Source: Saccharicrinis carchari
GTDB taxonomy: Bacteria > Bacteroidota > Bacteroidia > Bacteroidales > Marinilabiliaceae
Length of the DNA stretch: 64,000 nucleotides
Direction: 5' to 3'
NCBI RefSeq assembly: GCF_900182605.1
Contig: NZ_FXTB01000008.1
Coordinates: forward strand, 62,001-126,000
Both the position numbers and the translations under genes were made by a program. The notes beneath the pieces are model-generated. The model did not search any database, had not been told where the DNA came from, and was given only the letters and a program-made list of their open reading frames with translations. Positions 18,601 through 26,886 of the stretch are shown here, piece after piece; positions within the stretch are counted from its first letter, which is position 1, and every line of letters begins with the position of its first letter.

Positions 18601-19015
18601 CGAGTTTCAGCTCACACCCGGAGCCAACAACGGCCTGGGCATTCGAACACCCATGGAAGGCGATGCCGCATACGTGGGTATGGAACTTCAGATACTGGAC
18701 AATACGGCACCCATATATGCCGAGCTGGACGATTTCCAATACCATGCCTCGGTATATGGCATCATCCCGGCCAAACGCGGGTATCTGAAACCAGTTGGCG
18801 AATGGAATACTCAGGAGGTGATTGCCAATGGCGACCACATAAAAATCACGCTCAACGGTACAGTTATCTTGAACGGCAACCTTCGCGAAGCCACCAAAAA
18901 CGGCACTGCCGATGGTAAAGAACATCCCGGCCTTTTCAACAAAAAAGGGCACATCGGATTTTTAGGCCACGGTTCGGTGGTGAAATTCAGGAATATCAGA
19001 ATAAAGGAGCTATAG
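15644..19015 (+). CDS. Secreted HEAT-repeat protein with two C-terminal DUF1080 (3-keto-disaccharide hydrolase) domains
   Basis: The 1123-aa protein has a signal peptide (MKQTFILILLSLFVLTGTQAQ). Residues ~30-715 are alpha-helical HEAT-like repeats. Two LamG-like DUF1080 domains follow, at ~720-920 (YVSMFNGKNLDGWQG) and ~930-1123 (FTALFDGSNLNHWTG). The first keeps WRITKGGDSGIYLRG and the second FQLTPGANNGLGIRTP, the family's signature segment. DUF1080 proteins are known as 3-keto-disaccharide hydrolases in Bacteroides and co-occur with Gfo/Idh/MocA oxidoreductases, as here. Two tandem domains on a long HEAT scaffold are less usual; one may bind rather than cleave. Confidence 0.88.
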   Translation: MKQTFILILLSLFVLTGTQAQHAKNRSVSTVIADALAQLPADKQDKYKHTIQDLMATGEEGILNLVSRMQPPGAESNEAIEFALSGWTHNASMDESQRSLTEKAYLKALETTDVPETLAFIIRQLERIGQEESITPLTAYLQNESLSNPAAQALAAMSNPKADAALLSSLQRTKTEAIRITLVNTIGQRGYKKAEPVLLSMLKAAPSMQLEGALLMALGQTGSKASLKTLRKNAEKAGFGYDKTGATNAYVALLNRLAGQGESKTAAKEAGRLLTKATALNKQELRIAALNILMASPQSNTDVLLSKALNDAHLDYVTKALSFYINNGGHNNQLILDRLPSANPIAKTAILYWLGNQRLEAGIPAVVNALNNNDKNIQKAAISSAEKLGGPQILEGLTQLLQSNDREVISLAKEALSTYKGNMAPSLGKAFPQVGQAGKVAILQLLASRRSADQYNLVRSQLTADDTALRLAAFEALPYVVSAQNLDELFGMLESSDTPNRAAIQKAINIALSSQSPEEQLKKIQAQMENNSEKKHLYYAMLAHTGAKGALDLLMNDYSSASGESKAAVFEAFTQWPDFEAIHPLLSIARNSDESTEVIKAVDAIVNLISRSQQTGEVRTIFLREALQLAKTDRQKKEILKLLGNTGTFQALLSLEQYLDNTDLMETAAQAVMNIALNNKAYAGSVATRMLNKVSTVLNNPDAGYQRQAIKKYLDENPNQGGYVSMFNGKNLDGWQGLVGNPLTRAKMSKKELAVKQIIANKAMTKNWSVKDGTIVFDGKGANLCSVKKYGDFEMLVDWRITKGGDSGIYLRGSPQVQIWDTALVEVGAQVGSGGLYNNQKHPSIPLKVADNRVGEWNSFYIKMIGEKVTVILNGELVVDNVTMENYWDRKQPIFPIEAIELQAHGNELAFRDIYVREINTVTYAMTEEEEQEGFTALFDGSNLNHWTGNTTDYIIEEGNIVIRPSKGSGGNLYTKKEYDDFVFRFEFQLTPGANNGLGIRTPMEGDAAYVGMELQILDNTAPIYAELDDFQYHASVYGIIPAKRGYLKPVGEWNTQEVIANGDHIKITLNGTVILNGNLREATKNGTADGKEHPGLFNKKGHIGFLGHGSVVKFRNIRIKEL

Positions 19016-19031
19016 AGGTTAAGACAAAATC

Positions 19032-19067
19032 AAAAAAACCGTTTCTACTAGTAGAAACGGTTTTTTT
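19032..19067. terminator. Bidirectional terminator between the DUF1080 and GH84 genes
   Basis: A perfect 36-nt palindrome: seven A, an 11-bp stem centred on ACTAGT, and seven T. It reads equally on both strands and lies between two convergent genes, 17 bp after the plus-strand stop and 40 bp after the minus-strand stop. Confidence 0.93.
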
Positions 19068-19107
19068 ACTTATTTTTTTTGGCGTGGCCACCTTACAATT
19101 ATTGACC

Positions 19108-21318
19108 CTATTTTATTTTTACTTCAAATCGCTTCAGGTAACATTCTTGCTCATTGGCTGAGGTGTTTACCATTCGCACAAAGCGATACAAACCTTCCAG
19201 CTTTCCGCCTACCCATTCCTTTCGGCCATTGTATTTACCCTGGTAATCAGTCCAGTTATCACCATCTGCCGAAACCTGAATTTTTGCCCATTCGGGAAAT
19301 TCATCTAAGCCCATGTTTATTTTGCTGTGTAATACGGTTTGCTCCGGAACTAATTCTATTCCCACATAACCATTTGCCGGAACCTTTAGTACCTCGAGCA
19401 ATGGTGAGATAGAAATAGTTTTGTGTAAGTAACGAATGGGCAAGTTTTCAACCTGATTTAAATTAGTATAAATAAGGTGCGGTATGTAATTGGCAATGGA
19501 CGGCAACTCCTCGTTATACCTTTGGGCGTATTGCTTACTCAACTCTGCCAGTGCATTATTAATAAGCGGCTCAATAACCAGGCTACCTGTTTTAACGCCA
19601 GGTTGATAAGGGTTTTGGTTCAAAGAATTACTATTTTTAAACATCTCCTCTTTAAGCAGTTTGATATAACTGTACAATTTCTTAAAGTAGGCTTTGTCGT
19701 TCTTTTCGAGCGCTACTTGCAAATGGGTAAGCGCCAGTCCGCTCTCGCCCAACAGACGGAACTGCAGCAACCATGGCTCGATTTCATCAATCAATGCTGG
19801 ATTATCTGTGCTTTGCAGCAGGGTTTTTGCCGACATCATCATCTGAATAAATTCTTGTTGAACATCAGCTATGGTTTCCACCTTCCACTTTCCGGATTTA
19901 ACCTCGTTCAGATATTTTTCTGCTATCTCTTTAAACTCCCACGATTCGTCCCTGCGATAGCCATGCCCGTTAGGTCCTAGGTCGGCATTGTGGATGGCGA
20001 AAACCCGGAACATCTCGCAGTTGTTAGGCATCACGGCTTTCAGGGCTCTCTCCCATGCCTCCATCGATTGGTAAGCTTTTATGTTCCAGGCATAATCGGC
20101 CACGCTATAGATGGCCACTTTGGATGCTTCGGCAAACTCCATTGGGTTGCTCATAAATCCCGACATCAAATCGCTGGCACCCGTGTCTAATCCATAAGCC
20201 GGCCCCATTAACAGATGATCACGCACATAATCCGACACCGGAAAGTTCCACCAGATATAAGCTTTTCGCTTAATGTGTTGATTAATCCATTCCAAGCCCT
20301 GGCGATCGATATCTGATATCACACGGTCACCGGTCCACATCACATGAATTGAAGGATTCAGTTTTTCTCCCAGCGTAGGCAGATACCCTTTCTCGATCTT
20401 TGACCAGCTTTTGTTATATTCCGTGGGGCATAAGATTAGGGGCAGCACATTTTTCTTCACCTTCACAAAATTATCATCTAAATAATTAAGAAAATCGGCC
20501 TGCTTAGCCGCGTTACTATCCTCCCATGAAATATCGTCGAAGAACACGGCAAAGGCCCTTACACCCAAATCATACATCGCTTCAAATTTGCTAATGGCTG
20601 CATCACGATCGGCTGTGTTCCATTTAATATCCATGCCCGGATGGATGGCCCATACAAAATCAACATGATTATGGTTGGCCACCTGAACTAATTCCTTAAT
20701 GGCTTTTGCTTCTTTGGCAGGATAAGGCTCACGCCAGTTGGGGGATCGGTGATAGGGGTCGTCCTTGGGGCCATAGATGTACGTGTTCAACTTATTGGCA
20801 CCATAAAATTTAAGCTGACTCACCCTATCCTCGTAGTTCCAGGGTGTTCCGTAAAAACCTTCTACTACTCCACGGGCGGTAATGTCGGGGTAATCCTTAA
20901 TGTTTAAAAGTGGCAACTTGCCATCGACCAACAGCTGCTTTAAAGTCTGCATTCCATAGTAAGTGCCGCGTTCATCGTTACCTGCAACCACAATTTTGTT
21001 CTTCTCTATTGAAAGATAATAACCCTCTGCTTTATTAGGGATTTGAGACTTATATTTACGGATCGCTTTATCCGACTTTTCGCCCAAATAAATAGGAAAG
21101 CCTTTTTTACTTTCACTTATTGAAAAAAGTGATTTCAATAATTTTACCGCCTCTTTATCGGCACTATTTGCTCCGATAATCCGCACCTCTTCGGGCTTTA
21201 AAATATGGCCGGATGGCTGACTAACTATTTGCGGTGTTGGCTGAATTTGAACCTTTTGCGAAAATAAGGTCTGAAAACCCATAATCGCTATCGATAAAAA
21301 GAAAATTCTTAATTGCAT
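19108..21318 (-). CDS. GH84 beta-N-acetylglucosaminidase (hexosaminidase/O-GlcNAcase family)
   Basis: GH84 enzymes remove beta-linked GlcNAc by substrate-assisted catalysis. From ATG 21318 the protein is 736 aa with a signal peptide (MQLRIFFLSIAIMGFQTLFSQ). An N-terminal hexosaminidase-like domain is followed by the catalytic barrel with VVEGFYGTPW at about 151-160 and the catalytic Asp pair D261-D262 (FFDDISWED). A helical middle region and a C-terminal discoidin/CBM32-like domain (about 610-736) follow. The domain order is that of the Bacteroides GH84 enzyme. With GH20 and GH92 later in the window it suggests use of glycoprotein or mucin-type glycans. Confidence 0.95.
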   Translation of the reverse strand: MQLRIFFLSIAIMGFQTLFSQKVQIQPTPQIVSQPSGHILKPEEVRIIGANSADKEAVKLLKSLFSISESKKGFPIYLGEKSDKAIRKYKSQIPNKAEGYYLSIEKNKIVVAGNDERGTYYGMQTLKQLLVDGKLPLLNIKDYPDITARGVVEGFYGTPWNYEDRVSQLKFYGANKLNTYIYGPKDDPYHRSPNWREPYPAKEAKAIKELVQVANHNHVDFVWAIHPGMDIKWNTADRDAAISKFEAMYDLGVRAFAVFFDDISWEDSNAAKQADFLNYLDDNFVKVKKNVLPLILCPTEYNKSWSKIEKGYLPTLGEKLNPSIHVMWTGDRVISDIDRQGLEWINQHIKRKAYIWWNFPVSDYVRDHLLMGPAYGLDTGASDLMSGFMSNPMEFAEASKVAIYSVADYAWNIKAYQSMEAWERALKAVMPNNCEMFRVFAIHNADLGPNGHGYRRDESWEFKEIAEKYLNEVKSGKWKVETIADVQQEFIQMMMSAKTLLQSTDNPALIDEIEPWLLQFRLLGESGLALTHLQVALEKNDKAYFKKLYSYIKLLKEEMFKNSNSLNQNPYQPGVKTGSLVIEPLINNALAELSKQYAQRYNEELPSIANYIPHLIYTNLNQVENLPIRYLHKTISISPLLEVLKVPANGYVGIELVPEQTVLHSKINMGLDEFPEWAKIQVSADGDNWTDYQGKYNGRKEWVGGKLEGLYRFVRMVNTSANEQECYLKRFEVKIK

Positions 21319-21365
21319 GACTTTATATTTTAGATAATTAACAATTAAACATTCTAAAAAAATAA

Positions 21366-21393
21366 AAAAGGCCATCCACATGGATAGCCTTTA
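21366..21393 (-). terminator. Terminator after fabG
   Basis: The stem AAAGGCYATCCA/TGGATRGCCTTT has a single G-U pair and a 2-4 nt loop. On the minus strand it is followed by T6-A-T7. It begins 20 bp after the fabG stop and lies before the GH84 start. Confidence 0.85.
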
Positions 21394-21412
21394 AATATAA
21401 TAATTAAATAAA

Positions 21413-22159
21413 TTACATATTCATACCACCACAAACATGAATAGTTTGTCCGTTCACGTAGGAAGAAAGATCTGAACCTAGATAAACACAAGTGTTGGCC
21501 ACATCTTCCGGAGTACCACCCCTTTTCAGAGGTATCTGGCTTTCCCAGGCTTTTTTCACGTCTTCGGGCAACACACCGGTCATTTCGGTAATAATAAAAC
21601 CCGGTGCAATAGCATTGTGTCTGATTCCTCTGGCACCCATTTCCTTGGCTGCCGATTTGGTAAAACCAATAATGCCTGCCTTTGAAGCAGAATAGTTACA
21701 CTGGTTGGCATTACCTGAAACACCTACCACAGAGCTCATGTTTATCACACTACCCGCTGCTTGTTTCCACATGATGGGTTGAACTGCTTGTGTAAAGTTA
21801 AACACTGATTTAAGGTTAACATTAATAACCAAATCCCATGCCTCTTCGGTCATTCGTTTTAAGGCACCGTCTTTAGTGATACCGGCGTTATTCACCAAAA
21901 TATCTACACGGCCAAAGTCGGCTACTATTTCACCAACCACTCGTTTTGTATCCTCGTAATTACTAGCATCTGAAGCATAAGCCTTGGCTTTAACACCCAT
22001 AGCGTTCAATTCTTTCTCGGTTTCCTGAGCGGCCTCATTAATGGCCAAATCGGTAAAAGCAACGTTACAACCATTTTTTGCATAAACAATAGCAATGGCT
22101 TTCCCTATTCCGCGCGCAGCACCTGTAATTATAGCAGTTTTGCCTTCTAATAATTTCAT
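21413..22159 (-). CDS. fabG: 3-oxoacyl-[acyl-carrier-protein] reductase FabG
   Basis: FabG is the NADPH-dependent ketoreductase of fatty acid elongation. This 248-aa short-chain dehydrogenase has the cofactor motif TGAARGIGKAIA, NNAG in ILVNNAGITKDG, a catalytic Ser in INMSSVVGVSGN, and the YxxxK motif as YSASKAG. The ending LSSYVNGQTIHVCGGMNM is typical of FabG. I use the ATG at 22157-22159; the frame could start two codons earlier at a TTG. It is a single-gene unit with its own terminator. Other SDR enzymes are possible, but the GITKDG and GGM ends fit FabG best. Confidence 0.93.
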   Translation of the reverse strand: MKLLEGKTAIITGAARGIGKAIAIVYAKNGCNVAFTDLAINEAAQETEKELNAMGVKAKAYASDASNYEDTKRVVGEIVADFGRVDILVNNAGITKDGALKRMTEEAWDLVINVNLKSVFNFTQAVQPIMWKQAAGSVINMSSVVGVSGNANQCNYSASKAGIIGFTKSAAKEMGARGIRHNAIAPGFIITEMTGVLPEDVKKAWESQIPLKRGGTPEDVANTCVYLGSDLSSYVNGQTIHVCGGMNM

Positions 22160-22320
22160 TTTCAAAGGTTTTATATTTAAAAATATAGTTTGCGTAAATA
22201 AATATACGACAAATGTAATAATTTATATTCAAAGGAGCTATCTCCCATTGGCAGGTAATATACGCTGCTTCGATAGCGGAAAAATAAGACTACTAAGGCT
22301 TTGTATTACGGTGTATATCC

Positions 22321-23052
22321 CTATTGAGCAAATTGCTCTCCTATTAACTCCATTGCCTTGCCTGCACCCATTTTTAAATGAATATCAGTAATTTGGTGCG
22401 TAAAATTTGATTCGCCGGGATTAATCTCCACAACGGTAGCCCCCTTTCTTTTTGCTTCGTAGGGTACCTGACATGCAGGCATCACCTCCCCGGTTGAACC
22501 TATCACCAGCACAAGGTCGGTATTACGGGCTGCCTCAAAGCTTTTTTGATAAGCCAAAGGTGGGATACCTTCGCCAAAAAATATGAAATCCGGTTTTAAA
22601 AGTCCGCCACATTTTACGCAAGCAGGTGGAAGCAGGTTTAAATCTGCCTCGTGCGCATTTACTGTCCACCCACACTTTAAGCACTTGAGTTTTTGCGAAT
22701 TACCATGAAACTCGTACACCTCTTTGCTGCCCGCTTTAAAATGCAAATCATCAATATTTTGGGTTACTACGGCCTTAAGAATTCCCAACTCTTCGAGCTT
22801 TGCCAAAACAACATGGGCCGAATTGGGTTTGGCATCAGTAAAAAAATCATAAAAAATTTCGCGTATGGCTTTCCACGAAGGTTCAGGATTGGCTAAAAAA
22901 TAGTCCAACTCCAATAGTTGTGGATTATACCTGTTCCAAATACCCTGATCGCCCCTAAACGGAGGCACACCACTCTCCACCGAGATACCTGCGCCAGTAA
23001 AAGCAATGGTATATTTTGATTTTTTTAATAACTCAACAACTTTATCAATCAT
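22321..23052 (-). CDS. cobB: Sir2-family NAD-dependent protein deacylase (CobB-like sirtuin)
   Basis: Sirtuins remove acyl groups from lysines, using NAD. The 243-aa protein has GAGIS at 20-24, TQNID at 97-101, the catalytic His H116 (EFHGN), and a zinc site at C124, C127, C145 and C148. The PDFIFFGEGIP segment is normal, but the usual GTS motif reads IGSTGEV here, a common variant. It lies 17 bp downstream of cbiK in the same direction, so the two may be cotranscribed, although no functional link is evident. Confidence 0.94.
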   Translation of the reverse strand: MIDKVVELLKKSKYTIAFTGAGISVESGVPPFRGDQGIWNRYNPQLLELDYFLANPEPSWKAIREIFYDFFTDAKPNSAHVVLAKLEELGILKAVVTQNIDDLHFKAGSKEVYEFHGNSQKLKCLKCGWTVNAHEADLNLLPPACVKCGGLLKPDFIFFGEGIPPLAYQKSFEAARNTDLVLVIGSTGEVMPACQVPYEAKRKGATVVEINPGESNFTHQITDIHLKMGAGKAMELIGEQFAQ

Positions 23053-23069
23053 ATTTTAATTGTAAAAAA

Positions 23070-23876
23070 TTAACGTAATTTACTGTATGCCACCTTCAAA
23101 TGCTCCAACCAAATATTTACCACCTCCTGATATTCTGCCAATCCTTTCTGAATAATATCCACTACAAACCCTTCCTTTAATAGTATGGATTTCCACGAAT
23201 GCTCACCCTTCCCTGCCATATCATTTTTGGCATGGTCGCCGGCAACGGATAAAAACGGAGCAAGCGTTACCTTCTTAATGCCTTTTTTCTTTAAATCCGG
23301 CACTATATGTCTCAGTTCCGGATAACCATCAATGGTAGCCATAAAGTAACTATCTGATTTTTTACTAAGGTAGTATTGAAAACCAGGATAAAAAACATTA
23401 GAAGCGTGAGAAGTTCCGTGCCCCATCAGTATCAAAACGCTACTGTTATCGGTATATTTGCCAAAGGTTTGGTGGACAATGGCAGCCATTTTTTGAATAT
23501 CTGTGTGCAAAAATAAAAGTGGCGTGCCCAACTCTACAGCTGCTAAGGCTTTGGGTATTTTTTTAAAGGCTTGAACAGTTAATTTCAGATTATCATATTC
23601 CTCACCGGGTACAATGTGTAACGATTGCACCGCAACATGCGTAAATCCCTCGTCCCCCATTTTTGCTAAGGCCTGAGAAGGTGAATTTATGTGTCGCCCT
23701 CGGGCACTCAGAATTTTTCGGATTATTTTTGAGGTATAGGCCCAATGCACCTCCGCGTCGGGAAATTCAATCTTCACCCTGTTTTCGATATGCTCAAAAA
23801 CTATAGCTGCTTCGGAATGGCTGGTTCCGAATGCAACCAACAATATCCCACGTTTTTGTTCTGTTTTTTTTGTCAT
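23070..23876 (-). CDS. cbiK: Sirohydrochlorin cobaltochelatase CbiK-like
   Basis: CbiK-type chelatases insert Co2+ (or Fe2+) into sirohydrochlorin. The 268-aa protein begins with GILLVAFGTSHSEA, and has the metal-binding residues H87 and E92 in SLHIVPGEEYDN and H153 in LMGHGTSHASN, plus GDHAKNDMAG later. There is no obvious signal peptide, so it is cytoplasmic, unlike some periplasmic haem-binding homologues. No other cobalamin or siroheme gene is nearby. It precedes the sirtuin gene by 17 bp. Confidence 0.92.
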   Translation of the reverse strand: MTKKTEQKRGILLVAFGTSHSEAAIVFEHIENRVKIEFPDAEVHWAYTSKIIRKILSARGRHINSPSQALAKMGDEGFTHVAVQSLHIVPGEEYDNLKLTVQAFKKIPKALAAVELGTPLLFLHTDIQKMAAIVHQTFGKYTDNSSVLILMGHGTSHASNVFYPGFQYYLSKKSDSYFMATIDGYPELRHIVPDLKKKGIKKVTLAPFLSVAGDHAKNDMAGKGEHSWKSILLKEGFVVDIIQKGLAEYQEVVNIWLEHLKVAYSKLR

Positions 23877-24090
23877 TGTATTTATTCAATTGCATTACTT
23901 GAAAAAGCAATAATAGCTTATATAATGGCAATCCGTTTTATTTTAACTATGCAATAAATAAACATTTTTTTGTACAAGTCCAAATTACTTGGGAATTATG
24001 CAAACGGACAACTAAAACCTTAATCTGCCTGCGCCCTTCTATCTTCCATTTCTTTTTTATTATATTGAGGCCAAACAAAGCAAAGACCTG

Positions 24091-24483
24091 ATGAACCTCG
24101 AACCTGAAATATCTTTTTCTGCATCGCGTAGTTCCGGCCCGGGCGGGCAAAACGTAAACAAGGTGAACACCCGTATTATTGCACGTTTAGACGTGATGGC
24201 TTCGCAAATACTAAGCGAAAAGCAAAAAAGTACCCTAGTGCACAAACTAAAAAATCGTATAAACAAAGAGGGGGAGTTAATTATTGCCTGTGAAGAGACG
24301 CGATCGCAGCTCCGAAACAAGGAAATGGCCATTGAGCTGCTCCATCAACTGATTGCCCAGGCATTAAAACCGGCCACAAAACGAAAACCCACCCAACCCA
24401 CACGCAGCTCAAAGCTTAAACGCTTACAAAACAAAAAAATACGTAGCCAACGAAAAGAAAACCGCCGGAGACCCGATGTATAG
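24091..24483 (+). CDS. arfB: Alternative ribosome-rescue peptidyl-tRNA hydrolase ArfB (YaeJ)
   Basis: ArfB releases stalled peptides from ribosomes that lack a stop codon. The 130-aa protein has the catalytic GGQ at 18-20 (SSGPGGQNVNKVNT) and ends in a Lys/Arg-rich tail (RLQNKKIRSQRKENRRRPDV) that in known ArfB enters the mRNA channel. It lacks the codon-recognition domains of RF1/RF2, and its length is right for ArfB. It is a lone plus-strand gene between two minus-strand groups. Confidence 0.95.
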   Translation: MNLEPEISFSASRSSGPGGQNVNKVNTRIIARLDVMASQILSEKQKSTLVHKLKNRINKEGELIIACEETRSQLRNKEMAIELLHQLIAQALKPATKRKPTQPTRSSKLKRLQNKKIRSQRKENRRRPDV

Positions 24484-24978
24484 TAATCCGTATTCCGTGA
24501 ACAGCAATCTGTATCCAATAATTTATAAACAGTATTCAATTTATGCGGATATGCAAATAAATTAGTAAGAAAGTACATTCCACCTTATCAAATTAATTTA
24601 AATTAAATTTTTAAATTGCAAAATCCGTAATTTTACTGTTAGGTATTTCTTTTATCTTCCGCTTTAACGCTCGCAACCAATACTTTATAAATTTATAGAT
24701 ATACTGCAGTAAACTGTGGGCGCTTTAAAAATTAACCACAAAGGACACAAAGGATGCACACTATACACAAAGAAACCTGGTGTACATCGCGCCTACCTTA
24801 TGAATATAATTATTAGAAAGGTTGTAATTTGGCGGTTTTGGTTCTGGCTGTCCGGTTTCACTTACTTAGAGCGCAACATGTACAGCTCGCTTATTGTGGT
24901 ACCCCAAGGCTTAAAATACCGCCCTTCTTCTTCCCTACGTTATTGTTCCTCTCCCCATCGGGGGAGTTAGCGGGGGTT
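24484..24978. other. Non-coding stretch after arfB
   Basis: These 495 bp hold no credible gene. They contain a CACAAAGG-type repeat at 24734-24760 and, close to the ABC gene stop, a small hairpin CTCCCC-ATCG-GGGGAG at 24951-24966 inside a C-rich then G-rich stretch. The hairpin is not followed by a strong T-run on the minus strand. Frames at 24716 and 24829 are fortuitous. Confidence 0.55.
24734..24760 (+). repeat. CACAAAGGACACAAAGG-type intergenic repeat, copy 1
   Basis: A 27-nt stretch starting AACCACAAAGGACACAAAGG is identical to the reverse complement of 59258-59284. It is built from tandem CACAAAGG units. It lies in a gene-free gap. Confidence 0.75.
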
Positions 24979-26799
24979 TTATCTCACCTGCAACTCATGC
25001 AACTTACTGTATGCTCCTCCTTTTTTCACCAGCTCGTCATGCGTTCCTTGCTCCACTATCTCACCTTCGCTAAACACACAAATCAAATCGGCGTTACGTA
25101 TGGTTGACAATCTATGGGCAATTACAATAGACGTTCGCGAACTCATCAGGTTTTCAAGCGCTTCCTGCACCATCTGTTCCGATTCGGTATCGAGTGCAGA
25201 GGTGGCCTCATCGAGGATAAGTATATCGGGATTTTTAAGCACCGCACGAGCAATGCTTATGCGTTGCCGCTGACCACCGGAGAGTTTTCCTCCCCTATCG
25301 CCCACATACGACTGATATCCCTCTTCGGTAGCCATAATAAAATCGTGCGCATTAGCCACTATGGCCGCCTGTTCTACTTCCTGCTGGCTTGCCTTCCCGG
25401 CTCCAAAGGCAATGTTGTTAAAGAAGGTATCGTTAAAAAGTATGGCTTCCTGATTCACATTGCCCATCAATCCGCGCAAGTCGTGAACCTTTAAGTCGCG
25501 GATGTCGATGCCATCGATACTAATACTACCTTCCTGGATATCGTGGAAACGGGGCAGCAAGTCCACAAAGGTTGTTTTACCCGAACCCGACTGACCTACC
25601 AAGGCTACCATTTTTCCTTTCGGGATGGTAAGCGAAATATTTTTTAATACCTGATACTCGTTGTAACCAAAGCTCACATTTTTATATTCAATAGCATTTT
25701 GGAAAGAATCGATATGCCGGGCACCGTCTTGTTCCAGGATTTTATTGTCGGCCAAAAGTATTTTATCAATACGTTCCATGGCAGCTAATCCCTTTTGTAT
25801 ATTAAAAAAAGCAGTGGTAAAGCTTTTTGCCGGATTGATTATCTGATAAAAAATACCGATGTAGGCAATAAATGCAGAACCCTTTAACTCCGCACCAGTA
25901 CCAGTGATCAGGTACACACCAAACCACACCAACACCACCATTACTACCGTACCCAAAAATTCGCTCAAGGGATGAGCCAACACGTAGCGTCGCTGCAACC
26001 TATTCATATGCTGTCGATAAGCCTCTATCTCTTTACTAAACCTGTTTTTCATGGTGCCCTCGGCATTAAAAGCCTTGATGATGCGTAATCCACCTAAGGA
26101 TTCTTCAATAATACCCAGCAGATCGCCCATTTTGCTTTGCGTGAGGCGTGATTTTTGTTTTAAGGTTTTGCCTGTCCTGCCGATAATCCAACCGGCAATA
26201 GGCAACATCACAAAAACAAACAGGGTTAGCGGAACACTTATCACCATCATAAAACCAACATAAATAATGATTTGTATGGGATTCTTAAACATCATATCTA
26301 TCGACGACATTATGGACACCTCCACTTCCACCACATCACCAGTGGCACGCGACATGACATCCCCTTTGCGTTCATCGGAATAAAAAGCCAGCGGTAAAGC
26401 CATCAGCTTGTCGAATATTTGTTTCCGGATATCGCGCACAACTCCATTTCGTATGCCAATCATCTGATGAGAGGCTAAATAGGCAAAACCCACCTTAAAA
26501 AAAGTGGTTATCAACATAAGCATCCCCACAAAAGGCATAACTACAGCCACACCATATTGCTGCTTAATCAGGGTAACATAGTAATACAAGTTGTTTTGCA
26601 AGGCATCCTTTGATAAGTCCCACGCCACCATAGAATGCACTTCCTTGGTTGTTTGAAACAGCACATCCAAAATAGGTATCATAAAAAGCATGGCTATGCC
26701 TCCAAAAATGGAATGTAGAATATTAAAACCAATACTGGCTCCCAGATGACGCTTGTAAGGTGGAATAAAACGACCTAAAACTTTAAGAAACTCCTTCAT
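24979..26799 (-). CDS. ABC exporter, fused membrane and ATPase domains (MsbA/lipid or multidrug type)
   Basis: The 606-aa half-transporter has six membrane segments in the first ~320 residues and an ATPase domain after ~360. Walker A is GQSGSGKTTF, the signature LSGGQRQR, Walker B ILILDEATSALD and the switch His is in IVIAHRLSTI. All are intact, so a homodimer could have two functional sites. The length and arrangement match MsbA-like lipid flippases, but this architecture is also used for drugs and peptides, and nothing nearby identifies the substrate. It is preceded by the purB terminator and so has its own promoter. Confidence 0.92.
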   Translation of the reverse strand: MKEFLKVLGRFIPPYKRHLGASIGFNILHSIFGGIAMLFMIPILDVLFQTTKEVHSMVAWDLSKDALQNNLYYYVTLIKQQYGVAVVMPFVGMLMLITTFFKVGFAYLASHQMIGIRNGVVRDIRKQIFDKLMALPLAFYSDERKGDVMSRATGDVVEVEVSIMSSIDMMFKNPIQIIIYVGFMMVISVPLTLFVFVMLPIAGWIIGRTGKTLKQKSRLTQSKMGDLLGIIEESLGGLRIIKAFNAEGTMKNRFSKEIEAYRQHMNRLQRRYVLAHPLSEFLGTVVMVVLVWFGVYLITGTGAELKGSAFIAYIGIFYQIINPAKSFTTAFFNIQKGLAAMERIDKILLADNKILEQDGARHIDSFQNAIEYKNVSFGYNEYQVLKNISLTIPKGKMVALVGQSGSGKTTFVDLLPRFHDIQEGSISIDGIDIRDLKVHDLRGLMGNVNQEAILFNDTFFNNIAFGAGKASQQEVEQAAIVANAHDFIMATEEGYQSYVGDRGGKLSGGQRQRISIARAVLKNPDILILDEATSALDTESEQMVQEALENLMSSRTSIVIAHRLSTIRNADLICVFSEGEIVEQGTHDELVKKGGAYSKLHELQVR

Positions 26800-26827
26800 A
26801 TATGCCTTAAAATAGAATCATAAAAAA

Positions 26828-26863
26828 AAATCAGCCGCAAAGTAACTTTAAGCCGGCTGATTT
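26828..26863 (-). terminator. Terminator after purB
   Basis: A 10-bp stem AAATCAGCCG/CGGCTGATTT with a 16-nt loop. On the minus strand it is followed by a long T-run (TGATTTTTTTTTA), 24 bp after the purB stop. Confidence 0.88.
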
Positions 26864-26886
26864 CAAAAAATATCATCCCGAAACGT

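Noticed and set aside
24716-25107. Plus-strand frames upstream of and over the ABC gene end
   Set aside because: They lie in the repeat-bearing gap or antisense to the ABC ATPase domain.
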